DNA of 64,000 nt from Anaerolineae bacterium. GTDB taxonomy: Bacteria; Chloroflexota; Anaerolineae; Anaerolineales; Anaerolineaceae. The notes beneath the pieces were generated by a model. The model saw only the letters and a program-made list of their open reading frames with translations, made no database searches and was not told where the DNA came from. A program made the translations under genes and the position numbers. The stretch is taken from positions 186,001 through 250,000 of the forward strand of contig JABLXK010000002.1 of NCBI GenBank assembly GCA_013178095.1. Reading direction: 5' to 3'. Positions 7,754 through 16,235 of the stretch are shown here, in pieces; the stretch's first letter is position 1; each line of letters begins with the position of its first letter.

Positions 7754-8446
7754 ATGCTAGGAAGGCAATCACCTCAAAATGTAATCGATTCGTACCGAAA
7801 AAAGAGACCATCCCTGCCGGTATTTCTGGCGATCATGTCCATTATCCTGGTGATATTAGGTCTGGTGATCATCATTATGGGCATAAGCGGCGGCGGATTG
7901 AAATTAAACCTGTTCAGCAAGGAACCCACCGCTACCAGCACTATGCCGCCCACACCGGTTTTATCGGCTACACCCACTTTTCCGCCAACCGAGTCTCCCA
8001 CCCCAACAGTGACCATCTCGCCAACTCCATCGGGGCCAACGGAATATGAAGTTCAGGAAGCGGATACATGTTATGGAATCGCTGTAAGGTTCGATGTGGA
8101 TTTGGCGACTTTGCTGGCAATCAACAATTTCCCGGATGGGCAATGCCCAATCATACCGGGGCAGAAAATAAAAATTCCTGCGCCAGGGCAATCCCTGCCC
8201 ACCACCACTCCAGTTCCTGCGGATGTGGAAGCCGGCACCAAGATCACCTACAAGATCCAATCCGGCGATTCGCTGGCAACCATTGCCCAAAAATTTAACA
8301 CCACGGTGGCCGATATCGTCAAACAGAATCCGGGTAAATTAACCGAAGATTCCAATAATATTTCCATCGGGATGGAAATAACGGTCAGGGTGAATATCGT
8401 CACTCCCACGCCGACTTTCGCGCCAACCAGTACATTAGCGTCCTGA
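7754..8446 (+). CDS. Membrane-anchored protein with two LysM domains
   Basis: A 230-residue protein with a cytoplasmic N-terminus, a TM helix (about 22-43) and a Pro/Thr/Ser-rich stalk (about 53-95). Two LysM repeats follow: the first about 98-140 (YEVQEADTCYGIAVRFDVDLATLLAINN) and the second about 157-205 (YKIQSGDSLATIAQKFNTTVADIVKQN). LysM modules bind N-acetylglucosamine glycans such as peptidoglycan, so this is probably a wall-binding protein on the outer face of the membrane. No catalytic domain is present. The ATG at 7754 follows AAGGAATAAG. It ends at a strong hairpin shared with queG. Whether it works with the adjacent FtsB-like protein is unknown. Confidence 0.85.
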   Translation: MLGRQSPQNVIDSYRKKRPSLPVFLAIMSIILVILGLVIIIMGISGGGLKLNLFSKEPTATSTMPPTPVLSATPTFPPTESPTPTVTISPTPSGPTEYEVQEADTCYGIAVRFDVDLATLLAINNFPDGQCPIIPGQKIKIPAPGQSLPTTTPVPADVEAGTKITYKIQSGDSLATIAQKFNTTVADIVKQNPGKLTEDSNNISIGMEITVRVNIVTPTPTFAPTSTLAS

Positions 8447-8459
8447 GTGATTTTTAAAG

Positions 8460-8503
8460 AAAATAATAAGGCTGCCATTTTCATTTGGCAGCCTTATTAT
8501 TTT
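8460..8503. terminator. Bidirectional terminator between the LysM gene and queG
   Basis: A perfect 18-bp inverted repeat (8460-8477 and 8486-8503) with an 8-nt loop has a GC-rich core GGCTGCC and A/T-rich outer arms. It can therefore end transcripts in both directions. The genes on either side converge on it. Confidence 0.9.
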
Positions 8504-8515
8504 CTTTTAGTAACG

Positions 8516-9661
8516 CTATTTCTGTTCATTGATTAAGGACAAAATTTCAGCTTCCACACGATAGTCAGTTTCCAGGCGGCAGACCTCACTCAATATCTGA
8601 TACGAACCCTGCCCCATGATTGACGCAATTGCCCAGGCGGCATGCAGCCTGAGGAGCCAGGAAGGATCGTGAAAAAGCGTGTTTTCCAGGATCGGAAGGC
8701 ATTCCTGGCTGCGGGAATTTCCCATGGCGATGATGAGATTGCGCCTGAATCCCTGGAAAGTCGCCCGGGTGATGGGTGTACCGCCGTATTTCGATTGAAA
8801 TGTCTCGACGGATAATTCCATTTCGCGGATTAAATCAACCGTTGGTTCAATCACCAAACTGGAATTCTGATCAGTCAAATTTCGGAGAATGTACTCATTA
8901 TGTGGGCAGGCGAGTTGACATTCCTCGCAGCCAAAAATCCGATCTGCAATCACCGCTCGCAGGTCGCCGGGGATAACCCCTTTATATTCAATTGTCAGAT
9001 AAGCAATGCAGCGATTGGCATCCACGCTGTGATTTTCGGTAATACAGCCGGATGGGCAGGCGGTGATGCAGCGGCGGCATTGTCCGCAGAGATCAGTGGT
9101 GAAAGGTTCGTCAGCTTCGATTAGCAGGTCGGTTAATAAAACCGCTAAATATTGAAAGGACCCATAACTCGGGGTTATCAGAAGCGAATTTTTCCCAATC
9201 CACCCCGCGCCCGCCATAAAAGCTGTGTCCTTTTCCAGAATTGCGGATGAATCGATGAAAAAGAGAAATCGATTTTTCCGGCCGCTGACCTGGTCGATTG
9301 CAGCGGCGAATAATTTGGTTTTTTTTCTCAAGTAATGGTGGTAATCCTGATAAAGCGCGTATGATGCAATCCGGCCGGTCGGAGCGCTGCTGTTCTGGAT
9401 CCGTATCCCGGAAGATGTCTGGTATTTGTATGGATATCCCAGGACGATCAAGGTTTGAGCACCCGGTAGCAAAGCGGCAGGATTGGCGCGGGCTGCCCGG
9501 GTTCTATCATTTTTTAGATAGTCCATACCCGCTGCATATCCCCCGGAAAGCCATTCAAGATATTGTGGATAATGCAAAGGACGCCCCGGAGTTGTGAAGG
9601 AACAAAAGGAAAAGCCAAGGCTGGCAGCCTCGGCTTTAATTTTTTCTTTCAGATCTTGCAT
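8516..9661 (-). CDS. queG: Epoxyqueuosine reductase
   Basis: QueG (381 aa) is the cobalamin and iron-sulfur enzyme that reduces epoxyqueuosine to queuosine in tRNA. The N-terminal cobalamin-binding region is at about 1-170, with the expected catalytic Asp in FFIDSSAILEK (Asp137). Two 4Fe-4S sites follow: CGQCRRCITACPSG (Cys192, 195, 198, 202), then Cys218 and CEECQLACPHN (Cys245, 248, 252). The C-terminal about 110 residues look HEAT-like (ILENTLFHDPSWLLRLHAAWA). It is the last gene of a four-gene minus-strand run, 24 nt after the NBR1-Ig-like lipoprotein gene. No other queuosine gene is in the window. Confidence 0.96.
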   Translation of the reverse strand: MQDLKEKIKAEAASLGFSFCSFTTPGRPLHYPQYLEWLSGGYAAGMDYLKNDRTRAARANPAALLPGAQTLIVLGYPYKYQTSSGIRIQNSSAPTGRIASYALYQDYHHYLRKKTKLFAAAIDQVSGRKNRFLFFIDSSAILEKDTAFMAGAGWIGKNSLLITPSYGSFQYLAVLLTDLLIEADEPFTTDLCGQCRRCITACPSGCITENHSVDANRCIAYLTIEYKGVIPGDLRAVIADRIFGCEECQLACPHNEYILRNLTDQNSSLVIEPTVDLIREMELSVETFQSKYGGTPITRATFQGFRRNLIIAMGNSRSQECLPILENTLFHDPSWLLRLHAAWAIASIMGQGSYQILSEVCRLETDYRVEAEILSLINEQK

Positions 9662-9685
9662 CTCTCACCAAGAGGATGCGCGAAA

Positions 9686-10369
9686 TTAACCTGCGGGAGT
9701 GGCTGTTTTGATCGCTTCAGGGTCTACATCGATGTAAACATAAAGTTCTTGACCAAAAAGCTGTCCATTTGGATTCATCAGGAACCAGCGGGAAAAATGC
9801 TCTCCAAAAGCATTGGGGGCTTTAAACGAGATGCTTAGATCGACTTCCTGTCCGGGCGTGACGGTGGTTTTCAATGGAATCACGGCATTGGCGCCCCAGG
9901 TGTTATCGTCGATGTTGACCAGGCTATATGAAGAATCCCAGGTTGTCACACCGGTGTTTTTCACCTTCCAGGTTTTGGTAAAACGCTCATTCAGGTAGAA
10001 TTTTGCCCCATCCGGGACGGTGACATCGGCAACCCATGCTGCGGCGTCAGAAGTGGTTACCGGTTGCGTTGGCGCTGCTGTCCCTGCTGCCGGGAGCGTC
10101 ACGGCAGTTCCTGGCGTTGAACCTGAAGCCGGTACTGTCATTGCCACAGTGGGCGTGGCGGGCAGGGTGGGAGTGGGCGCCAGGGTTGCAGTGGGCGATG
10201 GCGTCAATAGCGCAATCTGCGTCATTTGGGCTGACACGGTTTCGGCCACCTGGGTCATGATTGCATTGGGATCGACAGTGGGTGTGGGTTCAACTCTGGG
10301 CCCGCAGGCGCTGGTGGTAAGAATCAGCGCACCGGCCAATAATCCATAAACAAGCTCTCTCTTTTTCAT
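9686..10369 (-). CDS. Lipoprotein with NBR1-type Ig-like (FW) domain
   Basis: A 227-residue exported lipoprotein with signal MKKRELVYGLLAGALILTTSAC (lipobox TSAC, Cys22). A long Thr/Pro/Ala stalk (about 25-105) is followed by one beta-sandwich domain (about 110-218). That domain carries DVTVPDGAKFYLNERFTKTWKVKNTG, TTWDSSYSLV and FLMNPNGQLFGQELYVYI. Spaced Trp residues and the F.K.W...NTG..TW pattern are those of the NBR1 Ig-like (four-tryptophan) domain first described in a eukaryotic autophagy receptor and also found in bacteria. Its bacterial role is unknown; adhesion or protein binding at the cell surface is a guess. It lies 22 nt after the M23 peptidase gene. Confidence 0.85.
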   Translation of the reverse strand: MKKRELVYGLLAGALILTTSACGPRVEPTPTVDPNAIMTQVAETVSAQMTQIALLTPSPTATLAPTPTLPATPTVAMTVPASGSTPGTAVTLPAAGTAAPTQPVTTSDAAAWVADVTVPDGAKFYLNERFTKTWKVKNTGVTTWDSSYSLVNIDDNTWGANAVIPLKTTVTPGQEVDLSISFKAPNAFGEHFSRWFLMNPNGQLFGQELYVYIDVDPEAIKTATPAG

Positions 10370-10391
10370 CTCTTGACTACCTTTTTTATGT

Positions 10392-11237
10392 TTAGTTCTG
10401 CACCGAGAGCAGAATCATCGGGTCAAGCAACTCAAAGCGGTTGCTGACTCGCCAGACACAATAATTATACCTTTCTGCCTCGGTCGACTGAACGGTATAG
10501 TATGCCATACTTTCGAATCTTGCACCAGACGGCCCCACGCGCGCTTCGAAGTGAAGATGCGCATTGGAGGACTGGCCGGAATTCCCGACGTACCCCAATT
10601 GCTGCCCGCAGGTGATAATATCACCTACTTTTACCAACGGCATCTCTTTCATATGGCCATACAGGAGATAAAGCGAGCGATCCGACTCGCTCAGCGTGAA
10701 ACCCAACTCGCCATTGGACGGGCAATTTACGCGCGGATCGGAGACAACCGTGGGTTGAATTTCCGGTAATTTCAATTTTGCCAGCAGATCGGGATTCAAA
10801 TTATTCAGAGGTGTTTCGATAATCACGGCGTAGCCGTAAGGATTTTTATCAACCAGGACAGTCACCACCTCACCCGCCAACGAAGCGGTAATAGGTATCC
10901 CCTCGATGCCAACCAGATCCTTGAAGCGATAAAATGCGAAATCCACCCCGTGATGCCCGTCGTCGTTTTTTGGATGAGGTGTCTTGTAGGGTTGGGTGAT
11001 AATACCGGTTAATTCGTTTAATTCAATACCATCAAGCGGCGAGCACACTTTTTCAATGTATGTTGTAGTTGGGGTGGGCGGAATGGGTGTTTCGGTCGGA
11101 AGCGGCGTTACGGTGGCGGTCGGCGCTTCTAACGAAGGGATAGTAGTTGAGGTGGCGCTGACATTGGCGGCAGGTGCTGCGCAAGCACTGAATAGTAAAA
11201 TCGTTAGAAACAGGAAAATAATCTTGCGCATACTCAT
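10392..11237 (-). CDS. M23-family peptidase (LytM-like) lipoprotein
   Basis: About 281 aa. The signal peptide MRKIIFLFLTILLFSAC ends in a lipobox, and a Thr/Pro-rich stalk (about 25-60) follows. The M23 domain has HHGVDFAFY (first zinc His and Asp), GEVVTV, YLLYGHMKE and HLHFEARVG (HxH zinc motif). M23 enzymes cut peptide cross-links in peptidoglycan. The zinc ligands look complete, with a longer than usual loop between the first and last motifs (NNLNPDLLAKLKLPE region). The ATG at 11237 overlaps the DUF1015 stop as ATGA, so that start is preferred to the ATG at 11261; the ATG at 11231 is also possible. Confidence 0.88.
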   Translation of the reverse strand: MSMRKIIFLFLTILLFSACAAPAANVSATSTTIPSLEAPTATVTPLPTETPIPPTPTTTYIEKVCSPLDGIELNELTGIITQPYKTPHPKNDDGHHGVDFAFYRFKDLVGIEGIPITASLAGEVVTVLVDKNPYGYAVIIETPLNNLNPDLLAKLKLPEIQPTVVSDPRVNCPSNGELGFTLSESDRSLYLLYGHMKEMPLVKVGDIITCGQQLGYVGNSGQSSNAHLHFEARVGPSGARFESMAYYTVQSTEAERYNYCVWRVSNRFELLDPMILLSVQN

Positions 11238-12559
11238 GATCTCGTTTGAATTTTGCGGCATTCCAGGTAGAACCGCTTTTCGTTGGCTTCACCCATCGAG
11301 AAAGTCTTGCGCGGGAGTTCACCATCTTTGATCACCGCTTCGAAGAGACGTGATTTAGCCAGCGCAGGCAGGTAGATGCCGGCATTGTTCCCGGTTGTTC
11401 CTAATTGGCTAATGGCATCATCTCCATGAACGTAATCAATTTCGTCCATGCCTTCCTTACTCCGCAGGTGATCCAGGAATTCCTGGACGCTGCCGACTGT
11501 CAACGCATGCCGGGGATCTTTCAATATTGCCAATCCGCAAATGCCGGAATGGAAAACCCCGAATTTTTGGGAGGATGGCGATTGGGCAATTACTTCATTC
11601 TTCATGGATAAAAAATCATCCTGCATTTCGAAATCGATCTTTTCCTGCCAAAATTCGCACATCGCGGAAAGGAGATCCACATGGACATTCTTCAGTAAGC
11701 GGTGAATCGGTTCAAAAACAATGCCTTCATCATGAATATTGACCAGTTCCACCAGGGCAAAGCGGGCGGGGTGATCAGCGGAAACACCGGACTTGATCTC
11801 TTCCCAGATCGATTTGGCTGTTGCCAGTGAATGATTCCCGTCGCCAACCGCGTACAGGAAGGGTGTCTCGTCCTTTTCAAGGTGATAACGACGCTTGAAA
11901 GACGAAGGCGCCGCCAGGTTTTCCAGCGCTTTCACAATATTTTTTTCAATTCCAGCGTCATTTACCAGAAAGCCCTCAAGATGCCCGCCGTTTTGCATCA
12001 GGTCGAAATCGTAAAGCCGTTCCATAGCTGTTTTGTATTTTGTCAGCGGTTCGATGACGGTTCTTTCAGGGTCATCGATTAACACCAGGATATGGGGAAT
12101 TTCCAGTAAAGCCGTTTTACGAATCCTGATGCGCGGAGGCAGGCGTTCGATGATCGTGCCCTCGGTGGCGCGAATCATCGAACGGGAACCTTTGTTGAAG
12201 CTGTACTGCTCGAGATCGAGAGCGGCGATTAATCCTTTGCGGGTGTGATGTTCCACCTTCCGCTCGGTATAAATAAAGCCGTTTACGGGTGTTAGGACAC
12301 CCTGTTCAAGGTAGCTGCGCATGGTTGCGTCAATGTTCTTTTGATGCGCGGCTTCCCGTGGCGTACCTAAATATGCTTCAGGAAGGATCATTTTATATGT
12401 TGAGGGAGCGTCGCCAACCAATTTTTCCACCTTTTGCCAGTAATCCGGTTGAGATGTGTATTGATCGCAGGCGACCACGGCCCATTTTGAGTAATCGATG
12501 TTTTTTGCCGGAAGATAAACTTCCGGAGCTTGAATGCCGATACTTGGGTATGTTTTCAT
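11234..12559 (-). CDS. DUF1015 family protein
   Basis: A 441-residue cytosolic protein that matches DUF1015 by its N-terminus (YPSIGIQAPEVYLPAKNIDYSKWAVVACDQYTSQPDYW), a central YAVGDGNHSLATAKSIWEE and VELVNIHDEGIVFEPIHR. The conserved GDGNHS segment looks like a phosphate or nucleotide contact site, but no reaction can be assigned from the sequence. It heads the minus-strand run DUF1015-M23-NBR1-queG, and a GAAGAAGG ribosome-binding site lies about 10 nt before ATG. A TATAAT on the minus strand (complement of 12604-12609) may be its -10 box. The neighbours share no obvious pathway. Confidence 0.85.
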   Translation of the reverse strand: MKTYPSIGIQAPEVYLPAKNIDYSKWAVVACDQYTSQPDYWQKVEKLVGDAPSTYKMILPEAYLGTPREAAHQKNIDATMRSYLEQGVLTPVNGFIYTERKVEHHTRKGLIAALDLEQYSFNKGSRSMIRATEGTIIERLPPRIRIRKTALLEIPHILVLIDDPERTVIEPLTKYKTAMERLYDFDLMQNGGHLEGFLVNDAGIEKNIVKALENLAAPSSFKRRYHLEKDETPFLYAVGDGNHSLATAKSIWEEIKSGVSADHPARFALVELVNIHDEGIVFEPIHRLLKNVHVDLLSAMCEFWQEKIDFEMQDDFLSMKNEVIAQSPSSQKFGVFHSGICGLAILKDPRHALTVGSVQEFLDHLRSKEGMDEIDYVHGDDAISQLGTTGNNAGIYLPALAKSRLFEAVIKDGELPRKTFSMGEANEKRFYLECRKIQTRS

Positions 12560-12640
12560 TCTTGTTTAGAATTCCTTCTTCCGGTTCCCGGTGAGGTTAA
12601 AACATTATAACATTCACGATTTTTCAGTTCGCCAGCCACC

Positions 12641-12669
12641 TTGACGGGGTTTACGGAATCCTATAAAAT
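12641..12669 (+). promoter_or_regulatory. Putative promoter of the rpsP operon
   Basis: TTGACG (12641-12646), a 17-nt spacer and TAAAAT (12664-12669) lie in the 277-nt divergent gap 12560-12836. They imply a leader of about 160 nt before rpsP. A second TATAAT at 12713-12718 has no -35 partner. No terminator-like hairpin was seen in the leader. Confidence 0.55.
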
Positions 12670-12836
12670 TTCTCGGCTTGATATTAAATATCCATTTTGA
12701 GCATCAAGGCGTTATAATAATCAGTTGTGTTTCATACAGAAAAGCAAGAATCTGAAAAACGACTCCTTTCTCGTCCCTCAGAGATAATTGCTTCTGATGA
12801 TCCAGTAAATAGGAAAAATATACAGGAGAAGCAAAC

Positions 12837-13178
12837 ATGGTTAAACTGCGTTTAAGGAGAATTGGTTTACGGAACCAACCCAGTTACCGTATCGTGGCAA
12901 TTGACAAGGAAAGGGCTCGTGATGGACGGTTCCTGGAAATTTTGGGTTCCTATAATCCACGCACAGAACCTTTCACCTTTGAGGTTGCTGAAGATCGTAT
13001 TTACTACTGGCTGGGAAACGGCGCTCAACCCAGCGAATCCGTCGCGAAATTGTTCCATGCGGTGGGTTTGATGGATCGCTTCAATAAAGTCAAAGCGGGC
13101 GAACCTGTTGAGAAGGTTCTGGAAGAAGCCAAGAGCTACTATCAAACTCGACTGGTTGCACCAAAAACCCGAAAATAA
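12837..13178 (+). CDS. rpsP: 30S ribosomal protein S16
   Basis: S16 (113 aa) binds 16S rRNA early in assembly of the small subunit. The diagnostic start MVKLRLRRIGLRNQPSYRIV is followed by D.RARDGRFLEILGSYNP and YWLGNGAQPSESVAKLF. The extension after residue 85 (VEKVLEEAKSYYQTRLVAPKTRK) is modest. ACAGGAG lies 8 nt upstream of ATG. It leads rpsP-khpA-rimM, the usual order, but trmD and rplS do not follow. Confidence 0.98.
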   Translation: MVKLRLRRIGLRNQPSYRIVAIDKERARDGRFLEILGSYNPRTEPFTFEVAEDRIYYWLGNGAQPSESVAKLFHAVGLMDRFNKVKAGEPVEKVLEEAKSYYQTRLVAPKTRK

Positions 13179-13226
13179 AGTGCTCCGAAGGAATAAGCGG
13201 AATCGCCTTTTGGGAAGGGAGAAGCT

Positions 13227-13460
13227 GTGAAAGAACTAATTGAATACATTGCCGATCAGTTGGTTGAAGATAAAAGCCAGGTATCGGTGACCGAAATGGA
13301 AGAGAATGGTCGTATTCGAATTGAGCTGAAAGTCGCCAAGGACGATATGGGGCGTGTGATTGGTAAAGGCGGCAGAGTAGCCAACTCCATTCGTGTCTTG
13401 TTGAGAGTGGCTGCTGCCCGGGAAAATAAACGCGCAACACTGGATATCGTTGAACCCTGA
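13227..13460 (+). CDS. khpA: KH-domain RNA-binding protein KhpA
   Basis: A 77-residue single type II KH protein. The core runs RIELKVAKDDMGRVIGKGGRVANSIRVLLRVAA, with the GKGG nucleic-acid-binding loop at about 45-50. KhpA-like proteins bind RNA and in some bacteria pair with KhpB to affect cell division and translation. The start is GTG at 13227, after AAGGGAGA. Position between rpsP and rimM matches the conserved neighbourhood of the family. Confidence 0.95.
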   Translation: MKELIEYIADQLVEDKSQVSVTEMEENGRIRIELKVAKDDMGRVIGKGGRVANSIRVLLRVAAARENKRATLDIVEP

Positions 13461-13462
13461 AA

Positions 13463-14032
13463 ATGCCCCGAATAAGAAGCAAGAGCAATAACCAAGTTGT
13501 AAATCCCTCAGGCTCGCTGGAAAAAAGTGAGCCTGAATTTTTAGAAATCGGGAAGATCGGGAAAACTCATGGCTTGCGTGGCGCTGCCTGGATGGATTTA
13601 TATACCGATTTTCCTGAAAGACTGGTTCCCGGAAAAATCATCTATCTCGGAAAAGACCATCAACCAAAAACAATCCGTTCCTTTTCAATAAATGGTTCGC
13701 GCGGATTGATTGGCTTAAATGGCATAGACTCCCCCGAAAGCATGGATGCGCTTAAGAACAAATTAATTTACGTAAAGGCTGATCATCTCCCCAAATTGCC
13801 GGATGGTCAATACTATCATCACGACTTGATCGGGATGATGGTCATTGATGAAAACCAGAAAGAGATCGGCAGACTGGTTGAAATCCTGCAAACCGGGTCG
13901 AACGACGTTTACGTTGTGGTCGATGAAAAAGATACAACCAAAGAAACCCTTATCCCTGCGATAAAATCAAGTATTATCAACATTGATATACTAACCAAAA
14001 CCATGATGGTCAGATTGCAGGAGTGGGTTTAA
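13463..14032 (+). CDS. rimM: Ribosome maturation factor RimM
   Basis: RimM (189 aa) helps mature the 3' domain of 16S rRNA and binds S19. The N-terminal RimM barrel begins at about 26 with EIGKIGKTHGLRGAAWM and ends near 105. The C-terminal PRC-barrel-like domain starts with YYHHDLIGMMVID and continues with VLQTG-like EILQTGSNDVYVV and ETLIPAIKSSI. A polar extension of about 25 residues precedes the family start; no better start lies downstream. It begins 2 nt after khpA and overlaps dprA by 10 nt if dprA starts at GTG 14023. Confidence 0.95.
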   Translation: MPRIRSKSNNQVVNPSGSLEKSEPEFLEIGKIGKTHGLRGAAWMDLYTDFPERLVPGKIIYLGKDHQPKTIRSFSINGSRGLIGLNGIDSPESMDALKNKLIYVKADHLPKLPDGQYYHHDLIGMMVIDENQKEIGRLVEILQTGSNDVYVVVDEKDTTKETLIPAIKSSIINIDILTKTMMVRLQEWV

Positions 14033-15147
14033 GCTTGGATGCAACAGATAATAAATATTGGGTGGGATTCAGCAAAGTAAAAGGCATCGGAGCAGCCAGA
14101 ACCAAGCTGCTGCTGGATCGTTTCGGCGATCTTTCCAGCGCCTGGAATGCCACTGGGGAGCAAATGCGCGAGGCGGGGCTGAGTCCAAAAATCACCCAAG
14201 CGTTCCTGGATGTACGGAAAAACATCGATCTGGACCGCGAACTGGATCATATCCTGCGCTCAGAGATTCGCATTCTCACAATTGAAGACAATGAATACCC
14301 CAAGAGATTATTAAGTATTGAATTTCCCCCGCCCGTGATTTTTGTTAAGGGAAAAATCGTTGAGACCGATGAGTATGCTGTGGCGGTGGTTGGGACCCGC
14401 CATGTTTCTTCGTATGGCAGCCAGGTGGCTGGGGAATTGGGGCGTTTCCTGGCGCAGAATCACATCTGCGTGATCAGCGGCCTGGCCCGCGGCGTTGACG
14501 CGGTTGCCCATCGCGCAGTTTTGGAGGGGGGCGGCCGGACGATAGCTGTATTGGGTTCCGGTGTGGATGTGGTTTATCCGCCGGAACACCGTGAATTGGC
14601 AGCCCGCATCATCGAGAATGGCGCCCTGATCAGCGATTATTATCCTGGAACACCTCCGGAAGGAGTTAATTTCCCTCCACGAAACCGCATCATTTCAGGA
14701 TTATCCCTGGCGACAGTGATAGTCGAAGCGGGTGAGCGAAGCGGCGCTTTGATCACGGCTGAATTTGCCGCCAGCCAGGGCAGGGAAGTGTTTGCGGTGC
14801 CCGGATCCATTTATGCTCCCAGGAGCAAAGGAGCCAATCGCCTGATTCGGGATGGAGCGTTGCCTTTGTTGAATTTTTCCGATCTGCTGGAAGTTCTCAA
14901 TCTTTCACAAGTGGAAGAATTCCGGTATGCCAAGCAAGTTCTACCGGAAAATGATATAGAATTGCTATTAATGAAGACTTTACAGAACGAACCCATGCAT
15001 ATTGATGAAATAAAAGCAACTCTGGGTTTGCCAATGGAAAAAATATCAGCTGCGTTGGTTATGATGAAATTGAAGGGTTTGGTCAAGGAAACTGAAAACC
15101 TGACCTATTTATCGATCAATGAAACCGAATCGGGGTATGGTCTCTGA
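14023..15147 (+). CDS. dprA: DNA-processing protein DprA
   Basis: DprA (374 aa) loads RecA on incoming single-stranded DNA during natural transformation. A SAM/HhH-like N-terminus (about 12-70) is followed by the Rossmann DprA core (about 75-290) with AVVGTRHVSSYG, ISGLARGVDAVAHRAVLEGGG, AVLGSGVDVVYPPEH, NFPPRNRIISGLS and EAGERSGALITAEFAASQGR. The C-terminal winged helix (about 305-365) is IELLLMKTLQNEPMHIDEI. The start is uncertain: GTG at 14023 sits inside the GGAG sequence, while TTG at 14035 is better spaced behind it. Presence suggests competence or a recombination role. It shares a TGATG junction with the next gene. Confidence 0.95.
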   Translation: MGLSLDATDNKYWVGFSKVKGIGAARTKLLLDRFGDLSSAWNATGEQMREAGLSPKITQAFLDVRKNIDLDRELDHILRSEIRILTIEDNEYPKRLLSIEFPPPVIFVKGKIVETDEYAVAVVGTRHVSSYGSQVAGELGRFLAQNHICVISGLARGVDAVAHRAVLEGGGRTIAVLGSGVDVVYPPEHRELAARIIENGALISDYYPGTPPEGVNFPPRNRIISGLSLATVIVEAGERSGALITAEFAASQGREVFAVPGSIYAPRSKGANRLIRDGALPLLNFSDLLEVLNLSQVEEFRYAKQVLPENDIELLLMKTLQNEPMHIDEIKATLGLPMEKISAALVMMKLKGLVKETENLTYLSINETESGYGL

Positions 15148-16226
15148 TGGAACACTACTATGCAGTGATCATGGCCGGCGGGGGCGGCACGCGATTGTGG
15201 CCTTTATCCCGTAAAGAGCGCCCAAAACAATTCCTGCGGCTGGTTGGCGATCAATCCATGTACCAAATCGCAATCGAGCGTATTTTACGTTTATTCCGCG
15301 CTGACCATATTTATGTTGTCACCATCGCTCCGCAGGTGGAAGGATTGCACCAGGAGTTTCCCAGTATCCCCGTTGAGAATTTCATCATCGAACCAATGCC
15401 AAAGGGAACGGCATCCGTAGTCGGCCTGGCGGCTGTGCATTTGCTTGAGAAGGATCCGGCGGCAGTGATGGCGATTTTGACTGCTGATCATATTATTGAG
15501 AACATCCCATTGTTTAATGAATTATTGGAGCAGGGTTTCGAACAAGCCAGACAGGATCATCTGGTTACCCTGGGAATCGAACCTACTTATCCTTCTACCG
15601 GATATGGGTATATTCGCGCCGGTGACGCGCTGATTGATGGAAAGTGCGGGCGGGTTGAGAAATTTGTCGAAAAACCGGATGAAGCTACCGCCCGCAATTA
15701 CCTGGAATCCGGTCGTTATTTCTGGAACTCCGGAATGTTTATATGGAAAGCCACTGTGATACTGACGGAATTTAAAAAGCAGATGCCGGATCTGTACGCC
15801 AGTTTGGATGAAATACGCAATCACCTGCAGGCAGGCGATTATGGGAATGTCATAAAAGAAATTTGGTCCGGCATTCATCCGCAAACCATCGATTATGGAA
15901 TAATGGAAAACGCCGAAGATGTTGTTGTCCTGCCAGCCAGAGGACTGGGCTGGAATGACGTGGGGAGCTGGGATTCTTTGTTTGACATTTTGGCGGCCGA
16001 TGAAGACGGCAACGTCATTACTAATGAAAAGAATATCCGCATCAACTCAAAGAATACACTTTTCCATACGGAAAATCCGGATAAATTGCTCGCCTTGATC
16101 GACACAGAGGATCTGGTGATCATCGACAGCAATCAGGCTTTGCTGGTGTGCAAAAAAGGCCAGACGCAAAAAGTAAAACAAGTCGTTGAAGAAATCAAAA
16201 AAAGGAACTTAGATTCTTTTCTGTAG
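15147..16226 (+). CDS. manC: Mannose-1-phosphate guanylyltransferase
   Basis: A 359-residue sugar-1-phosphate nucleotidylyltransferase that should make GDP-mannose from mannose-1-phosphate and GTP, the donor for mannosylated glycans. The N-terminal signature is MAGGGGTRLWPLSRKERPKQFL (about 9-31). Further motifs are EPMPKGTAS, LTADHII, YIRAGDAL..KFVEKPD, WNSGMFIWKA and DYGIMENAEDVVVLP. The short C-terminal beta-helix part is present, but the cupin isomerase domain of bifunctional ManC/AlgA enzymes is not. The ATG overlaps the dprA stop by 1 nt, so the two are translationally coupled. Its product may feed the glycan cluster at 25-41 kb. Confidence 0.92.
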   Translation: MEHYYAVIMAGGGGTRLWPLSRKERPKQFLRLVGDQSMYQIAIERILRLFRADHIYVVTIAPQVEGLHQEFPSIPVENFIIEPMPKGTASVVGLAAVHLLEKDPAAVMAILTADHIIENIPLFNELLEQGFEQARQDHLVTLGIEPTYPSTGYGYIRAGDALIDGKCGRVEKFVEKPDEATARNYLESGRYFWNSGMFIWKATVILTEFKKQMPDLYASLDEIRNHLQAGDYGNVIKEIWSGIHPQTIDYGIMENAEDVVVLPARGLGWNDVGSWDSLFDILAADEDGNVITNEKNIRINSKNTLFHTENPDKLLALIDTEDLVIIDSNQALLVCKKGQTQKVKQVVEEIKKRNLDSFL

Positions 16227-16235
16227 GAGTATAAC

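Noticed and set aside
7910-8040. Repetitive Pro/Thr-coding tracts (also in 10090-10300 and 11040-11160) as DNA repeats
   Set aside because: They are low-complexity stalks within coding regions of exported proteins, with irregular units.
12713-12718. Second rpsP promoter at TATAAT
   Set aside because: No -35-like hexamer at 16-18 nt and no extended -10; kept only as a note on the main promoter.
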